A stretch of DNA of 64,000 nt from Rhizobium sp. CF080 (GCF_000282095.2 NZ_AKKC02000008.1:248001-312000); one strand, 5' to 3'; counted from the stretch's first letter, positions 44,725 through 53,855 are shown. Numbers and translations: made by a program. Notes: generated from the sequence alone by a model not told the origin.

Positions 44725-45933
44725 ATGACCGGTGAAACAGCGGGCCAACCGCTCCTCCTCACCAATGTGAAGCCGATGGCTTTCGGCAGCAGTGCGGCCT
44801 CCGGCACCACTGACATCCTCGTCGGCGCCGACGGGAAAATCTCCGCGATCGGCCCGTCGCTCGCGGCCCCTGCGGATGCGATCCGGATCGATGGCAAGGG
44901 CGCCTTCATCTCGCCCGGCTGGATCGACCTGCATGTGCATATCTGGCATGGCGGCACCGATATCTCGATCCGTCCGTCCGAATGCGGCGCCGAGCGCGGT
45001 GTGACGACGCTGGTCGATGCGGGCTCTGCCGGCGAAGCCAATTTCCATGGTTTTCGCGAATACATCATCGAGCCGTCGAAGGAGCGTATCAAGGCTTTCC
45101 TGAACCTCGGTTCGATCGGCCTCGTCGCCTGCAACCGCGTCGCCGAATTGCGTGATATCCGCGATATCGACCTCGACCGCATCCTCGAATGTTATGCAGA
45201 GAACAAGGAGCATATCGTCGGCATCAAGGTGCGGGCGAGCCATGTGATCACAGGTTCCTGGGGCGTCACCCCCGTCAAGCTCGGCAAGAAGATCGCCAAA
45301 ATCCTCAAGGTCCCGATGATGGTGCATGTCGGCGAGCCGCCGGCGCTCTATGACGAAGTCTTGGAAATCCTCGGTCCGGGCGACGTCGTCACCCATTGCT
45401 TCAACGGCAAGGCCGGTTCGAGCATCATGGAAGACGAGGATCTCTATAATCTCGCCGAACGCTGCGCCGGCGAGGGCATCCGGCTCGATATCGGCCATGG
45501 CGGCGCGTCTTTCTCGTTCAAGGTGGCGGAAGCGGCGATTGCCCGTGGCCTGCTGCCCTATTCGATCTCGACCGACCTGCACGGCCATTCGATGAACTTC
45601 CCGGTCTGGGACCTGGCGACGACCATGTCCAAGCTGCTGTCGGTCGGCATGCCGTTCGACAAGGTCGTCGAAGCGGTTACGCATCACCCGGCCGCGGTCA
45701 TCAAGCTCTCAATGGAAAACCGGCTGTCGGTCGGCGAACGGGCCGATTTCACTATCTTCGATCTCATCGACGCCGATCTGGAGGCGACCGATTCCAACGG
45801 TGACGTCTCACGTCTCCAAAAACTGTTCGAGCCACGTTACGCGGTCATCGGTTCGGAGGCCATCACCGCCAGCCGCTACATCCCGCGGGCCCGCAAGCTC
45901 GTTCGCCACAGCCACGGCTACTCGTGGCGCTGA
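44725..45933 (+). CDS. Amidohydrolase/deacetylase-family metallohydrolase (COG3964)
   Basis: 402 residues with a complete binuclear amidohydrolase site: His70 and His72 (DLHVHIWHGG), the candidate carboxylated Lys168 (GIKVRASH), His201 (MVHVGEPP), His224 (THCFNG) and catalytic Asp284 (STDLHG). Members are often misannotated as dihydroorotases. A characterised Agrobacterium relative, Atu3266, is reported to hydrolyse acetyl-(R)-mandelate, so an O- or N-acylated acid is a reasonable substrate. The gene starts immediately after the DppC-like stop (TAA-ATG) and is followed by a RidA-family gene. The operon therefore links import and hydrolysis. Confidence 0.85.
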   Translation: MTGETAGQPLLLTNVKPMAFGSSAASGTTDILVGADGKISAIGPSLAAPADAIRIDGKGAFISPGWIDLHVHIWHGGTDISIRPSECGAERGVTTLVDAGSAGEANFHGFREYIIEPSKERIKAFLNLGSIGLVACNRVAELRDIRDIDLDRILECYAENKEHIVGIKVRASHVITGSWGVTPVKLGKKIAKILKVPMMVHVGEPPALYDEVLEILGPGDVVTHCFNGKAGSSIMEDEDLYNLAERCAGEGIRLDIGHGGASFSFKVAEAAIARGLLPYSISTDLHGHSMNFPVWDLATTMSKLLSVGMPFDKVVEAVTHHPAAVIKLSMENRLSVGERADFTIFDLIDADLEATDSNGDVSRLQKLFEPRYAVIGSEAITASRYIPRARKLVRHSHGYSWR

Positions 45934-45967
45934 GGCGCATTCTTGAAATCGCATGACAGGAGTTGAC

Positions 45968-46465
45968 GTGAATACGTCTTCAGCAAAGGCCGCTCCCACG
46001 GCACAGACACCTTACGATCGACTGATCGAGCTCGGCATCAAACTGCCGCCGCCGCCACCGCCGATCGCCAATTTCGTCACGCATGTGCTGGAAGGCAACA
46101 TGCTCTACCTCTCCGGCCAGGGACCGCGCGAGGCGGATGGCCATCTGCATGCCGGCAAGGTGGGCGCCGATGTCAGCGTCGATCTCGCCTATCAGCATGC
46201 GCGGCTGGTGGGCATCAACCTGCTTGCGGTGATGCACGAGGCGCTTGGCGACCTTTCGCGGGTGAAGCGGGTGGTGAAACTGCTCGGCATGGTCAATGCC
46301 GTGCCGGATTTCGAGGATCATCCGAGCGTCATCAACGGCTGCTCGGACCTCTTCATTGCGGTGTTCGGCGATGCGGGCCAGCATGCCCGCTCGGCGGTCG
46401 GTTTCGGCTCGCTGCCGGGCAACATCACCGTCGAGATCGAGGCGATCGTCTCGCTGAACGACTGA
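45968..46465 (+). CDS. RidA (YjgF/YER057c/UK114) family protein
   Basis: 165 residues, longer than canonical RidA (about 130), with a polyproline segment IKLPPPPPPIANFV near residues 24-37 that is typical of one RidA subfamily. YLSGQGP, ARSAVGFGSLP (containing the conserved Arg) and ITVEIEAI identify the fold. Family members deaminate reactive enamines/imines released by PLP enzymes, which fits the SelA-like PLP enzyme encoded downstream. The start is a GTG at 45968 with AGGAG 4 bp upstream. An ATG at 45953 lies upstream of that site. Confidence 0.85.
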   Translation: MNTSSAKAAPTAQTPYDRLIELGIKLPPPPPPIANFVTHVLEGNMLYLSGQGPREADGHLHAGKVGADVSVDLAYQHARLVGINLLAVMHEALGDLSRVKRVVKLLGMVNAVPDFEDHPSVINGCSDLFIAVFGDAGQHARSAVGFGSLPGNITVEIEAIVSLND

Positions 46466-46475
46466 GGAGGTTAGG

Positions 46476-47303
46476 TCAGTGGTTGCGCCAACCCATCAGC
46501 TTCTCGATCCGCTGGGCGGAAGCACGGACGTGCTGCGTATAGTGGCTCTCGTCGGAGACGACTTTCTGTTCCGGCAGCACGATGGAAATGGTGGCGACGC
46601 ATTCACCGCTCCGGTCGCAGACCGGCGAGGCGATGCAGGCAACCGCATAATCGGACTCCGCCACCTGGATCGACAGCCGCTCCTCGAAGGCCTTGCCGGC
46701 CGAGTCGGACAGCGTGCGGGCGTCGATCTCGGCGCGGCCGGTCGGCGAGGTGCGGGCGCAGCGCTTGAAAAGCTCGATCCGCTCGGCTTCGGCCAAGTGC
46801 CCGACGAGAAGCCGGCCGGATGCCGTCCAGTTGAGCGGCACGCGGGTGCCGACGCGGGATGCGACCTGGTAATGGCTCGGGCCGTCAGCCATGGCGAGCA
46901 CCAGCATGTAATCGCCGTCGCGGCCGCAGACCTGCACGGTTTCGCCCGCCTCGCGGCAGAGGTCGTGCATTTCGTGGGTGGCGACGCTCATGAAATCCAG
47001 CGACCGGGCATAGGCGAGGCCGTAATGGTAGAGCCTCGCGCCGAGCCAGATCGAACCGTCGGCATTGCGGGCGAGCATGTTCTTCTCGACCAGATCGTCG
47101 ATGATCACGTAGACGGTCGACAGCGGCGCCTTGACCGCCTTGGCGATCGCATAGGCGCCAGTCGGCGCACCCGTTTCGTAGAGATAATCGATCACCTGCA
47201 GCGCGCGGTCGATGCCGCTCACGCGCGAGCGGCGCGTACCCTTGGCTTCCACCTCGGAACCGGCGTCACCGGAGAGGTCTGCGGATGAAGTCTTCGCGTC
47301 CAA
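46476..47303 (-). CDS. IclR family transcriptional regulator
   Basis: 275 residues from a TTG at 47303. GAGGAG lies about 8 bp upstream and no ATG fits. The frame is open further upstream but only as an antisense shadow of the SelA-like gene. It has an N-terminal winged HTH (GIDRALQVIDYL; GAYAIAKAVKAPLSTVYVII) and a C-terminal IclR effector domain (VPLNWTASGRLLVGHL, CIASPVCDRSGECVATISI). It lies inside the second importer locus on the opposite strand, converging with the RidA-like gene and divergent from the SelA-like gene. It most likely controls the whole locus. Confidence 0.85.
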   Translation of the reverse strand: MDAKTSSADLSGDAGSEVEAKGTRRSRVSGIDRALQVIDYLYETGAPTGAYAIAKAVKAPLSTVYVIIDDLVEKNMLARNADGSIWLGARLYHYGLAYARSLDFMSVATHEMHDLCREAGETVQVCGRDGDYMLVLAMADGPSHYQVASRVGTRVPLNWTASGRLLVGHLAEAERIELFKRCARTSPTGRAEIDARTLSDSAGKAFEERLSIQVAESDYAVACIASPVCDRSGECVATISIVLPEQKVVSDESHYTQHVRASAQRIEKLMGWRNH

Positions 47304-47343
47304 TTCAACGCTCCTCGTCTGATTTTGAGAGGCTATTACATTA

Positions 47344-47354
47344 CTATGGCATAG
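47344..47354. promoter_or_regulatory. Short palindrome in the iclR / SelA-like divergent promoter
   Basis: CTATGGCATAG is a perfect 5-bp-arm palindrome about one central base, nested in a wider GCTAT...ATAGC inverted repeat. It lies between the IclR start and the SelA-like start. Assignment to IclR is a guess. Confidence 0.3.
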
Positions 47355-47399
47355 CTGTCGATGGCAATTCGCCACTGGCCGCCACTTTGGAGAACCACA

Positions 47400-48596
47400 A
47401 TGTCCGATGATATCCGCACCCAGATCGGCCTTCGCCCGGTCATCAACGTTTCCGGCACGATGACAAGCCTCGGGGCTTCGATCGTCGTTCCCGAGGCGAT
47501 TCAGGCGATGGCGGCTATCCTGCCGCAATTCGTGGAGATCAACGATCTGCAGCGCAAGGCAAGCGCGATCATCGCCCGGTTGACCGGCGGTGAAGCGGGC
47601 TTCGTGACGGCCTCCTGCTCCTCGGGCATCAGTCTCGCAGTCGCCGGCGCCATTACCGGCAATAACCTGTTGGCGATCGAGAAGCTGCCGGATTCTGTGC
47701 CGGACAAGAACGAAGTGCTCGTGCAGATGGGCCATGTGGTGAGCTATGGCGCACCGGTGGACCAGGCGATCCGGCTCGCCGGTGGCAAGGTCGTGCTGAT
47801 CGGCCAGGCGACCTCGACGCACCGCTACCACATGGAACATGCGATCACCGAGAAGACGGCAGCCGCCGTCTATGTCGTCTCTCACCATGTGGTCGACTAC
47901 GGCCTGCTCAACCTCGTCGAATTCGTCGAGATCGCCCATGCAAAGGGCTTACCGGTCATCGTCGATGCGGCTTCCGAATATGATCTCAAGCTGTTCCTGG
48001 CGCAGGGTGCGGATATCGTCCTCTATTCCGGCCACAAGTTCCTCGGCGGCCCGACTTCGGGCATCGTCGCCGGCAAGAAAGAGCTGGTGCGCAGCGCCTT
48101 CCTGCAGAACATGGGCATCGGCCGCGGCATGAAGGTCGGCAAGGAAAGCGTCTTCGGCGTCATGGCGGCGCTGGAAGCCTGGGAGAAGCGCGATCATGCG
48201 GGTATCCGCGAGCGCGAGACCGGCTACCTGAACCTCTGGAAGCAGACGCTCGACGGTCGACCCGGCGTCACGGCGCTGATCGAGCCGGATCCGACCAACA
48301 ACCCGCTCGACCGCATGCGGGTGATCGTCTCCGCTCCGGAAGCGCATATCACCGCCTGGGATCTCGCCGCAGCGCTCGGTCGTGGCAACCCGCCGATCAT
48401 CGTCCGCGACCATGAGGTGGAGCATCATTATTTCTACCTCGACCCCTGCAATCTGCATCCGGGCCAAGAAACCATCGTTGCTGCTCGCCTGACGGAAGAA
48501 CTCGACAAGGCGCGCGCCTCCAACGAGATCATCGCCACCCCGATCGAAGAACGCAGCCGCCACCGTTTCGACGGTGCTCTTCGCTGGCCGGACTGA
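47400..48596 (+). CDS. SelA-like PLP-dependent enzyme (DgaE / D-glucosaminate-6-phosphate ammonia-lyase-related)
   Basis: 398 residues of fold-type I, related to selenocysteine synthase SelA. The PLP lysine is Lys213 in [11 protein letters not shown] and the cofactor-pairing aspartate is Asp189 in [23 protein letters not shown] at the N-terminus and [13 protein letters not shown] (73-85) are typical. True SelA functions need long N-terminal tRNA-binding parts that are absent here, so a catabolic lyase or aminomutase-type role is more likely. In other bacteria this family pairs with COG3964 amidohydrolases, as it does here. The start is the ATG at 47400. The longer frame reads into the promoter region. 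Confidence 0.82.
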   Translation: MSDDIRTQIGLRPVINVSGTMTSLGASIVVPEAIQAMAAILPQFVEINDLQRKASAIIARLTGGEAGFVTASCSSGISLAVAGAITGNNLLAIEKLPDSVPDKNEVLVQMGHVVSYGAPVDQAIRLAGGKVVLIGQATSTHRYHMEHAITEKTAAAVYVVSHHVVDYGLLNLVEFVEIAHAKGLPVIVDAASEYDLKLFLAQGADIVLYSGHKFLGGPTSGIVAGKKELVRSAFLQNMGIGRGMKVGKESVFGVMAALEAWEKRDHAGIRERETGYLNLWKQTLDGRPGVTALIEPDPTNNPLDRMRVIVSAPEAHITAWDLAAALGRGNPPIIVRDHEVEHHYFYLDPCNLHPGQETIVAARLTEELDKARASNEIIATPIEERSRHRFDGALRWPD

Positions 48597-48625
48597 GCAG
48601 AAACAACGACAAGAAGGGAACGATC

Positions 48626-50461
48626 ATGGCCATTTCGCAAGCACAAGCCGTCCAGTCCGCTCAGCCGGTCCTCTCCGTCGAGAACCTGACCACCTCGTTC
48701 AACGTGGACGGCGAGTGGAAGTCGGTCGTGCGTGACGTTTCCTTCACTGTCGCTCCTGGTGAAACCGTGGCGATCGTCGGCGAAAGCGGGTCCGGCAAGA
48801 GCGTCACCTCACTATCCATCATGCGGCTTTTGCAGGAGGGCACGAGCCGTATCCAGGGGAAGATCATGCTCGGCGGGCGTGATCTTCTGGCGCTTCCTGA
48901 ACACGAGATGCGCAAAGTGCGCGGCAATGATGTAGCGATGATCTTCCAGGAGCCGATGACGAGCCTCAATCCGCTCTTCACCATCGGCGACCAGATTTCG
49001 GAGGCGCTGCTCTGCCACAAGGCGATGTCGGCGGCGGAGGCCAAGGCCGAGACCATCCGGTTGCTGGAAAAGGTGCGCATCCCGTCGGCGGCCTCCCGCT
49101 TCGACGAATATCCGCACCGTTTCTCGGGCGGCATGCGACAGCGCGTGATGATCGCCATGGCCTTGGCGTCGAAACCGAAGCTGCTGATCGCCGACGAACC
49201 GACGACGGCGCTCGACGTGACCATCCAAGGCCAGATTCTCGACCTCATCAAGGTGCTGCAGGACGAGGAGGGGACGTCGGTCCTGTTCATCACCCATGAC
49301 ATGGGCGTGGTGGCCGAGGTCGCCGACCGCACGATCGTGATGTATCGCGGTGAGCAGGTGGAGACGGGCGATACGCCCGACATCTTCCATCGCGGCAAAC
49401 ATCCCTATACGCGGGCGCTGCTCGCCGCCGTGCCGGTGCTCGGCTCGATGCAGAAGTACCAGCGACCGCTGCGCTTTCCGGTCGTCAACACGGCAACCGG
49501 GGAATCCGATGTGCAGGTGGAAGTGGCTGATACCGTTGCCGCCAACGAGCGGCCGGTTCTGGAGGTGAAGAACCTCACCAAGCGTTTCGACATCCATTCC
49601 GGCCTGTTCGGTCGCGTGAGCGGCCGTGTCCATGCGGTCGAGAACGTCTCATTCGATCTGCATGCCGGCGAGACGCTGTCGCTGGTCGGCGAAAGCGGCT
49701 GCGGCAAGTCGACGACTGGTCGCGCGATCATGCGGCTGATCGAGCCGGATGCCGGTTCGGTCGTCGTCGAGGGTCGCGACGTGCTGGCGCTCGACAAGCG
49801 GGAGATGCGGGAGATGCGCAAATCCGTGCAGATGATCTTCCAGGATCCGTTCGCCTCGCTCAATCCGCGCATGACGATCGGCCAGGCGATCGCCGAGCCC
49901 TATCTGGAACACAAGATGGGCACGGCGAAACAGGCCAAGGACGTGGTCGCCGACATGCTGCGCAAGGTGGGGCTGACGCCCGACATGGTGAACCGCTATC
50001 CGCACGAATTCTCCGGCGGCCAGCGCCAGCGCATCTGCATCGCCCGGGCGCTTGCGCTCGAACCGAAAGTGATCGTCGCGGACGAAAGCGTCTCGGCGCT
50101 CGACGTGTCGATCAAGGCGCAGGTCATCAACCTGATGCTCGACCTGCAGCAGAGCCTCAACCTTGCCTTCCTCTTCATCAGCCACGACATGGCGGTGGTC
50201 GAGCGGGTCAGCCACCGGGTGGCGGTGATGTATCTCGGCGAGATCGTCGAGATCGGACCGCGCGCCTCCGTGTTCGGCAATCCGCAGCACGCGTATACGA
50301 AGAAACTGATGGCCGCCGTGCCGGTGCCCGACCCGGATCGCCGCCGCGAAAAGCGGATCGCCGCCAGCGACGAACTCAAGAGCCCGATCCGTTCAGTCGA
50401 CTACAAGGTGAATCCGCTCGACTATAAGACCGTTTCACCGGGCCATCTGGTCGCGGTGTAA
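48626..50461 (+). CDS. Dpp/Opp-type ABC transporter, fused dual ATP-binding protein
   Basis: 611 residues with two ABC ATPase domains. The first has GESGSGKS, FSGGMRQR and LLIADEPTTALD. The second has GESGCGKST, FSGGQRQR and VIVADESVSALD. The linker between them is longer than in the 6162-7823 homologue. Each domain carries the oligopeptide-type C-terminal extension. AAGGGA precedes the ATG. It supplies energy to the permeases at 42911-44724 and closes the locus. Confidence 0.92.
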   Translation: MAISQAQAVQSAQPVLSVENLTTSFNVDGEWKSVVRDVSFTVAPGETVAIVGESGSGKSVTSLSIMRLLQEGTSRIQGKIMLGGRDLLALPEHEMRKVRGNDVAMIFQEPMTSLNPLFTIGDQISEALLCHKAMSAAEAKAETIRLLEKVRIPSAASRFDEYPHRFSGGMRQRVMIAMALASKPKLLIADEPTTALDVTIQGQILDLIKVLQDEEGTSVLFITHDMGVVAEVADRTIVMYRGEQVETGDTPDIFHRGKHPYTRALLAAVPVLGSMQKYQRPLRFPVVNTATGESDVQVEVADTVAANERPVLEVKNLTKRFDIHSGLFGRVSGRVHAVENVSFDLHAGETLSLVGESGCGKSTTGRAIMRLIEPDAGSVVVEGRDVLALDKREMREMRKSVQMIFQDPFASLNPRMTIGQAIAEPYLEHKMGTAKQAKDVVADMLRKVGLTPDMVNRYPHEFSGGQRQRICIARALALEPKVIVADESVSALDVSIKAQVINLMLDLQQSLNLAFLFISHDMAVVERVSHRVAVMYLGEIVEIGPRASVFGNPQHAYTKKLMAAVPVPDPDRRREKRIAASDELKSPIRSVDYKVNPLDYKTVSPGHLVAV

Positions 50462-50714
50462 CGGCTGAGGGTGGTTTCCGCAGAGCGTTTCCGTAATCCA
50501 ACATAGGCCAAAAGTAGATCCTTTGCCGTAACTCCGGTGATCAGTCGATAACGGTTTCGATGAGGAATGGGCCATGTCTCATCCCTCAGTTGCGAAAAAG
50601 CCCACCGGTGTACGAAGCCGATAGGCCTATGGATGTAGCTCGTTTGGCGCAACTGCCTGCGACTCACGCGCGTGTTATCCTGGCGATCCTGCGGATCGGA
50701 GAGAGGTTTCGCTC

Positions 50715-50960
50715 ATGTTCAAGTGCAGAGACTGCAAGGACACGGGCTGGGTTTGCGAAGCTCATCCTGCCAAACCGTATACCGGCACCCGATGCTGCGG
50801 CTGCGGCGCGGTTGAAATGCCATGTCCCCGCTGTTTCGCGGTCCACGACCTGGACGGATATCCGGAAGTGGTGCGGGTCTTGCCTAGGTTATTCGGCGTC
50901 GGGATCAGCCCATCGGTCAAAGGTTTTGGAGACCGTTCTGGGGAGGCGATATCCCTTTGA
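50715..50960 (+). CDS. Small cysteine-rich protein, probable zinc ribbon
   Basis: 81 residues with eight cysteines in the first 40: CRDCKDTGWVCEAH, then CCGCG and CPRC. This could bind two zinc ions and resembles short conserved hypothetical proteins of rhizobia that begin with the same CxDCxxTGWVCexHP motif. The part after residue 45 has no recognisable features. A GAGAGG ribosome-binding site lies about 8 bp upstream. Function unknown. It stands alone after the importer locus. Confidence 0.65.
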   Translation: MFKCRDCKDTGWVCEAHPAKPYTGTRCCGCGAVEMPCPRCFAVHDLDGYPEVVRVLPRLFGVGISPSVKGFGDRSGEAISL

Positions 50961-51127
50961 GGTATCTGCCAACCAGATAGGCAGCATAGTGCTCCGATTT
51001 GGAGCATACCCCGCCTTAAGACGAGATTTCCTTGAGGAAAACTTGCGCCCCTATCAAAGATTCTTGCAGATTGTGAATGGAACTTTTGCGCATCAATATT
51101 TGTTTCCTCCGCCTGGAGGTACCTTGA

Positions 51128-51403
51128 ATGGCAGTGTTTCTAGTTATGTTGGAATGCGAGAAGGTCGAATCATACAATCGGGCACGAAAAAGAATTCAAC
51201 CGCTTGTAAATTGTAAGTTATCCGGAACGACCTGGCTGGTGGAATTTGACGGAGATGCTTCGGAACTGCAGCAACATCTTCAGGAAATTATCCTCCAGAA
51301 CGACAGTCTGTTCATCGCCGCATTGAACCATGATTGGGCGAGCATCAATATGCATTTGGCAAGGCGCTGGCTAACGGAGAAACGTCCCACGGGTCCCGTG
51401 TGA
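51128..51403 (+). CDS. Small hypothetical protein, possibly of the Cas2-like/ferredoxin-like (SinR-type) fold
   Basis: 91 residues with an alternating beta-alpha pattern: an N-terminal hydrophobic strand AVFLVMLECE, helix SYNRARKRIQPL, strand TTWLVEFDG, helix ELQQHLQEIIL, then DSLFIAALNHDW. This order resembles short proteins in which a TTW(L/I)-type strand precedes a helix and NDxLF, a layout shared with Cas2/VapD-like folds. That fold is a weak inference. GGAGGT lies 7 bp before the ATG, which supports real translation. No CRISPR or toxin partner is adjacent. Confidence 0.6.
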   Translation: MAVFLVMLECEKVESYNRARKRIQPLVNCKLSGTTWLVEFDGDASELQQHLQEIILQNDSLFIAALNHDWASINMHLARRWLTEKRPTGPV

Positions 51404-51648
51404 TCCCCCTCAGAATTGCGGGGAATACGGAATAAAAGGCTATTTTTTCACCAGTTTCCAAGGGAACTGCCAATTCCAGGTTGACCGGCGCGATGGGTAA
51501 TTTATATATCTGCTGATGTTCTGATTGAGCCTAAGCGCAGATCGGGAGATGGGGAGTAGCGCTTGAACTTTATGGGCGCCCGCTTCCGCGACGGGTTGAT
51601 TTCGCAGTTCAAGCGGCCGCAAGGCTAACCCCCGGGAGTTTGCGTTCC

Positions 51649-51915
51649 ATGGTGAAATATTTCCTGAATGTCGATTTGAAGGACGGTTTCATTCCGGATA
51701 CCGAAGGCCTCGACTTTATCGATCTCGAGAGAGCCACAGCTGAAGTCATCTCCGGAATGAGAGACATCATCGTCGAGCATATTCAGCAGGGAGAAGCCCT
51801 TGCATTGCGGGCGATTTCTATCACCGATGATGCCGGGCACCTGATGTCGATCGTTACGCTGGCCGACGCCCTGAAGGGTTTCCTGCCCGGCATAGCGGTG
51901 CCGAGCCTCGTGTGA
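51649..51915 (+). CDS. DUF6894-like small hypothetical protein
   Basis: 88 residues from the ATG at 51649, or 91 from a TTG at 51640 that lies closer to the GGGAG site. The sequence VKYFLNVDLKDGFIPDTEGL, then DLERATAEVISGM, fits the small rhizobial DUF6894 family (a short beta-rich N-terminus, then DxEG and a helix). Function is unknown. It converges with the 51930-52463 gene. Confidence 0.65.
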   Translation: MVKYFLNVDLKDGFIPDTEGLDFIDLERATAEVISGMRDIIVEHIQQGEALALRAISITDDAGHLMSIVTLADALKGFLPGIAVPSLV

Positions 51916-51929
51916 GGCTCTGTGCGGAT

Positions 51930-52463
51930 TTACGTGGGGAAGCCGTAGCGTTCGGTGATATCCCAGAACATCCGGTTGATCGCGACGAGCGAATTGATGC
52001 TTTCCCGGATCCGGCCGATTTCGCGCGCGTCGAGTTCCTCGACCTTTCCGTATTTGATCTCGTCTCTGCTTTCGAAGATCCGCATCGATTGCGTGACGTT
52101 GCGGCCGCTGTCGGGATCGAATGAATAGATGCAATGGTTATATTTGTTGCGAAGCTTGGCTTCGTCGGAAAGACGATGAGTGGTTTCCAGAATTTCCTTG
52201 CGGCAGGCCGGTGCGGTCTTGCGCATCTTGGTCAGCCGCTCGACGAGGTCGATGCGGGCACGTGTCGTATTCAAGGTCAGGAAAATGACGATCGCCGTCT
52301 CCTTGTCCACTTTGGCAAGGCCGGCGATCATGTGAATCAAAAGGCTTTCCGTATTGGTCCAGGTGTAGTTCAGCTGTCCGATCAGGAGCAGGATGTCCTG
52401 AAGCCTAGTACTTGTCGCCTGCGAGGGAGCGGCCGTCCTGACCGCGGTTCGTGTCGCCTGCAT
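51930..52463 (-). CDS. Hypothetical protein, mostly helical
   Basis: 177 residues. I do not recognise a named family. From residue 20 it is predicted helical (LQDILLLIGQLNYTWTNTES, LIHMIAGLAKVD) with a central LRNKYNHCIYSFDPDSGR. The 5' end overlaps the LuxR gene's 3' end by 59 bp. No later ATG is suitable, so either the overlap is real or translation starts at a rare codon after 52405. It is probably co-transcribed with the LuxR regulator. Confidence 0.6.
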   Translation of the reverse strand: MQATRTAVRTAAPSQATSTRLQDILLLIGQLNYTWTNTESLLIHMIAGLAKVDKETAIVIFLTLNTTRARIDLVERLTKMRKTAPACRKEILETTHRLSDEAKLRNKYNHCIYSFDPDSGRNVTQSMRIFESRDEIKYGKVEELDAREIGRIRESINSLVAINRMFWDITERYGFPT

Positions 52464-53220
52464 TGCCGGTCATATCCTTACGCCGATATTCAAAATAGAG
52501 AGCGACGACTTCCGTTCTGTTATGCACGCCGAGTTTGGTGATGATGTTGTGGATATGAATCTTGACGGTATGTTCGGAGAGACCCAGGGCGGCTGCAATG
52601 ATCTTGTTCTGGTTGCCCATGGCCATCCTGGCAAGAATTTCATTCTCCCGTTTCGTCAGCTTTTCGATCGCCTGCTTGCCGGCGTTGTATAGAGCTGGCT
52701 TGGGATCAGCCGGATCGTCGCTTGTTTCCAGAGGCTCACTTCTCTGGGCTCGGTAGCCCGTCGAAGGGAAATATGTGCCACCCTTCAATATGATCCGCAG
52801 GCCTGACAGAAAGACGTCGAGATTGACGTTGAACGGCAGGATCCCCTGGACGATTTCAAGCTCTTTAGCCCTTCGATGATCGGAAGCCATCTCCCCATCG
52901 TCGGTACCCATCAGCGCGAGCGTTGCCGCGGGATGATGCCGGGCGAGTTCCGGCCAGTATTCGGCAAGCGCGGATGCAAGACGGACATCTGCCAGCACGA
53001 GCTGGACCGGATTGTCGAACTCCGTCGAGGCCAGTTTCAGGTCGGGAACCGTCTTGACGCTGAGCCACGGAAATTCGCTTTCGATAGCCGCCGTCATTGC
53101 GGTGGAGATTGTTCCCGGCGAGCAGATGAAGAGGAGTGTTCGGATCGCATTCATTCTCTTCAAGGCGTTTGTTGCCAGATCCAAGCCGACGTGTTGTGAA
53201 ACACCATGCGGAATTTGCAT
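52405..53220 (-). CDS. LuxR/CsgD-like transcriptional regulator with degenerate receiver-type N-domain
   Basis: 271 residues from the ATG at 53220, preceded by GGAGGGG. Residues about 26-150 look like a receiver-type fold (TLLFICSP, VQLVLADVR with Asp78 at a phospho-acceptor-like place, ATLALMGTD, GLRIILKGGTYFP) but lack the usual acidic pair at the N-terminus. Residues 186-247 are a LuxR HTH (LTKRENEILARMAMGNQNKI, then LSEHTVKIHIHNI). CsgD-type regulators of matrix genes have this layout. It is transcribed away from the type I secretion locus that starts 635 bp upstream, so control of that locus is likely but inferred. Confidence 0.8.
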   Translation of the reverse strand: MQIPHGVSQHVGLDLATNALKRMNAIRTLLFICSPGTISTAMTAAIESEFPWLSVKTVPDLKLASTEFDNPVQLVLADVRLASALAEYWPELARHHPAATLALMGTDDGEMASDHRRAKELEIVQGILPFNVNLDVFLSGLRIILKGGTYFPSTGYRAQRSEPLETSDDPADPKPALYNAGKQAIEKLTKRENEILARMAMGNQNKIIAAALGLSEHTVKIHIHNIITKLGVHNRTEVVALYFEYRRKDMTGNAGDTNRGQDGRSLAGDKY

Positions 53221-53855
53221 GGACGGGCCCCCCTCCAGTCGTTGATCGAAAGTACACGCAAAGTGGTGCTCCGAAGATCTTATTCTGGAACGGTAAACCA
53301 AGAGCCGGATGGTGGGAATAGACCGAAGGATTTACAGAATAGATCGAATCGACGACGGAATGCCGGTTTCAAGGTCCTTTTAACGCGAACGAACCATGAT
53401 CATGCAGCGTTTCCTCCCGTGCGAAACGAGTTGCTATATACATAAGGCGAAATTCATTGTCGATGTGCCTACGTCTTCTTGCGTAGACCATTTAACCCAT
53501 CTGACTATGCTCATGTAGTATTCATCAGGTCGCGCTAGATCGAAATATTACCTTATTTCTTCTGCGCAATCGGGACAGAGTGGTCCCATCCCGAAGCACG
53601 TGAAGAACGAGCGCTAGAGAACGTTCGTCGTCACTTGATGTAGCGAATATGTGGCCACGCCGCTGCTCGTTCTAAACCTCTCGGGAAACTAGGGGAGAGC
53701 TAAAAAATCAGACATCACGAGAGAAAGACCGGCGAACGGTCGCGTTGACGCGCGCCCTGTTGCCAAAGGCCAATAACTCACTTCAACAGCGACGAGCAAA
53801 GACCCCAAAAAGATGAATGGCGGTCACGCCGTCGCAGTCATACGAGGACTGTGTG
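53221..53855. other. 635-bp divergent intergenic region, no gene seen
   Basis: It is more AT-rich than the surroundings and has no convincing coding frame. It must contain the promoters of the LuxR gene and of the secreted-protein operon. The only structure I can point to is the long inverted repeat at 53604-53673. Confidence 0.6.
53604..53673. repeat. Widely spaced inverted repeat AGAACGAGC / GCTCGTTCT
   Basis: Perfect 9-bp arms at 53604-53612 and 53665-53673 with a 52-bp spacer that also contains ACGTTCGT. It lies about 180 bp upstream of the Gly-rich protein gene. It may be a regulator-binding pair. Confidence 0.35.

Noticed and set aside
43846..45687. 613-codon open frame on the minus strand
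   Set aside because: Antisense to the DppC-like and amidohydrolase genes; Arg/Asp/Gly-rich composition only.
47304..47939. N-terminal extension of the IclR regulator
   Set aside because: It is antisense to the SelA-like gene; normal IclR length is reached from the TTG at 47303.
50560..51216. 218-codon open frame on the plus strand
   Set aside because: It overlaps two better-supported small genes in another frame, and its translation has no recognisable pattern.
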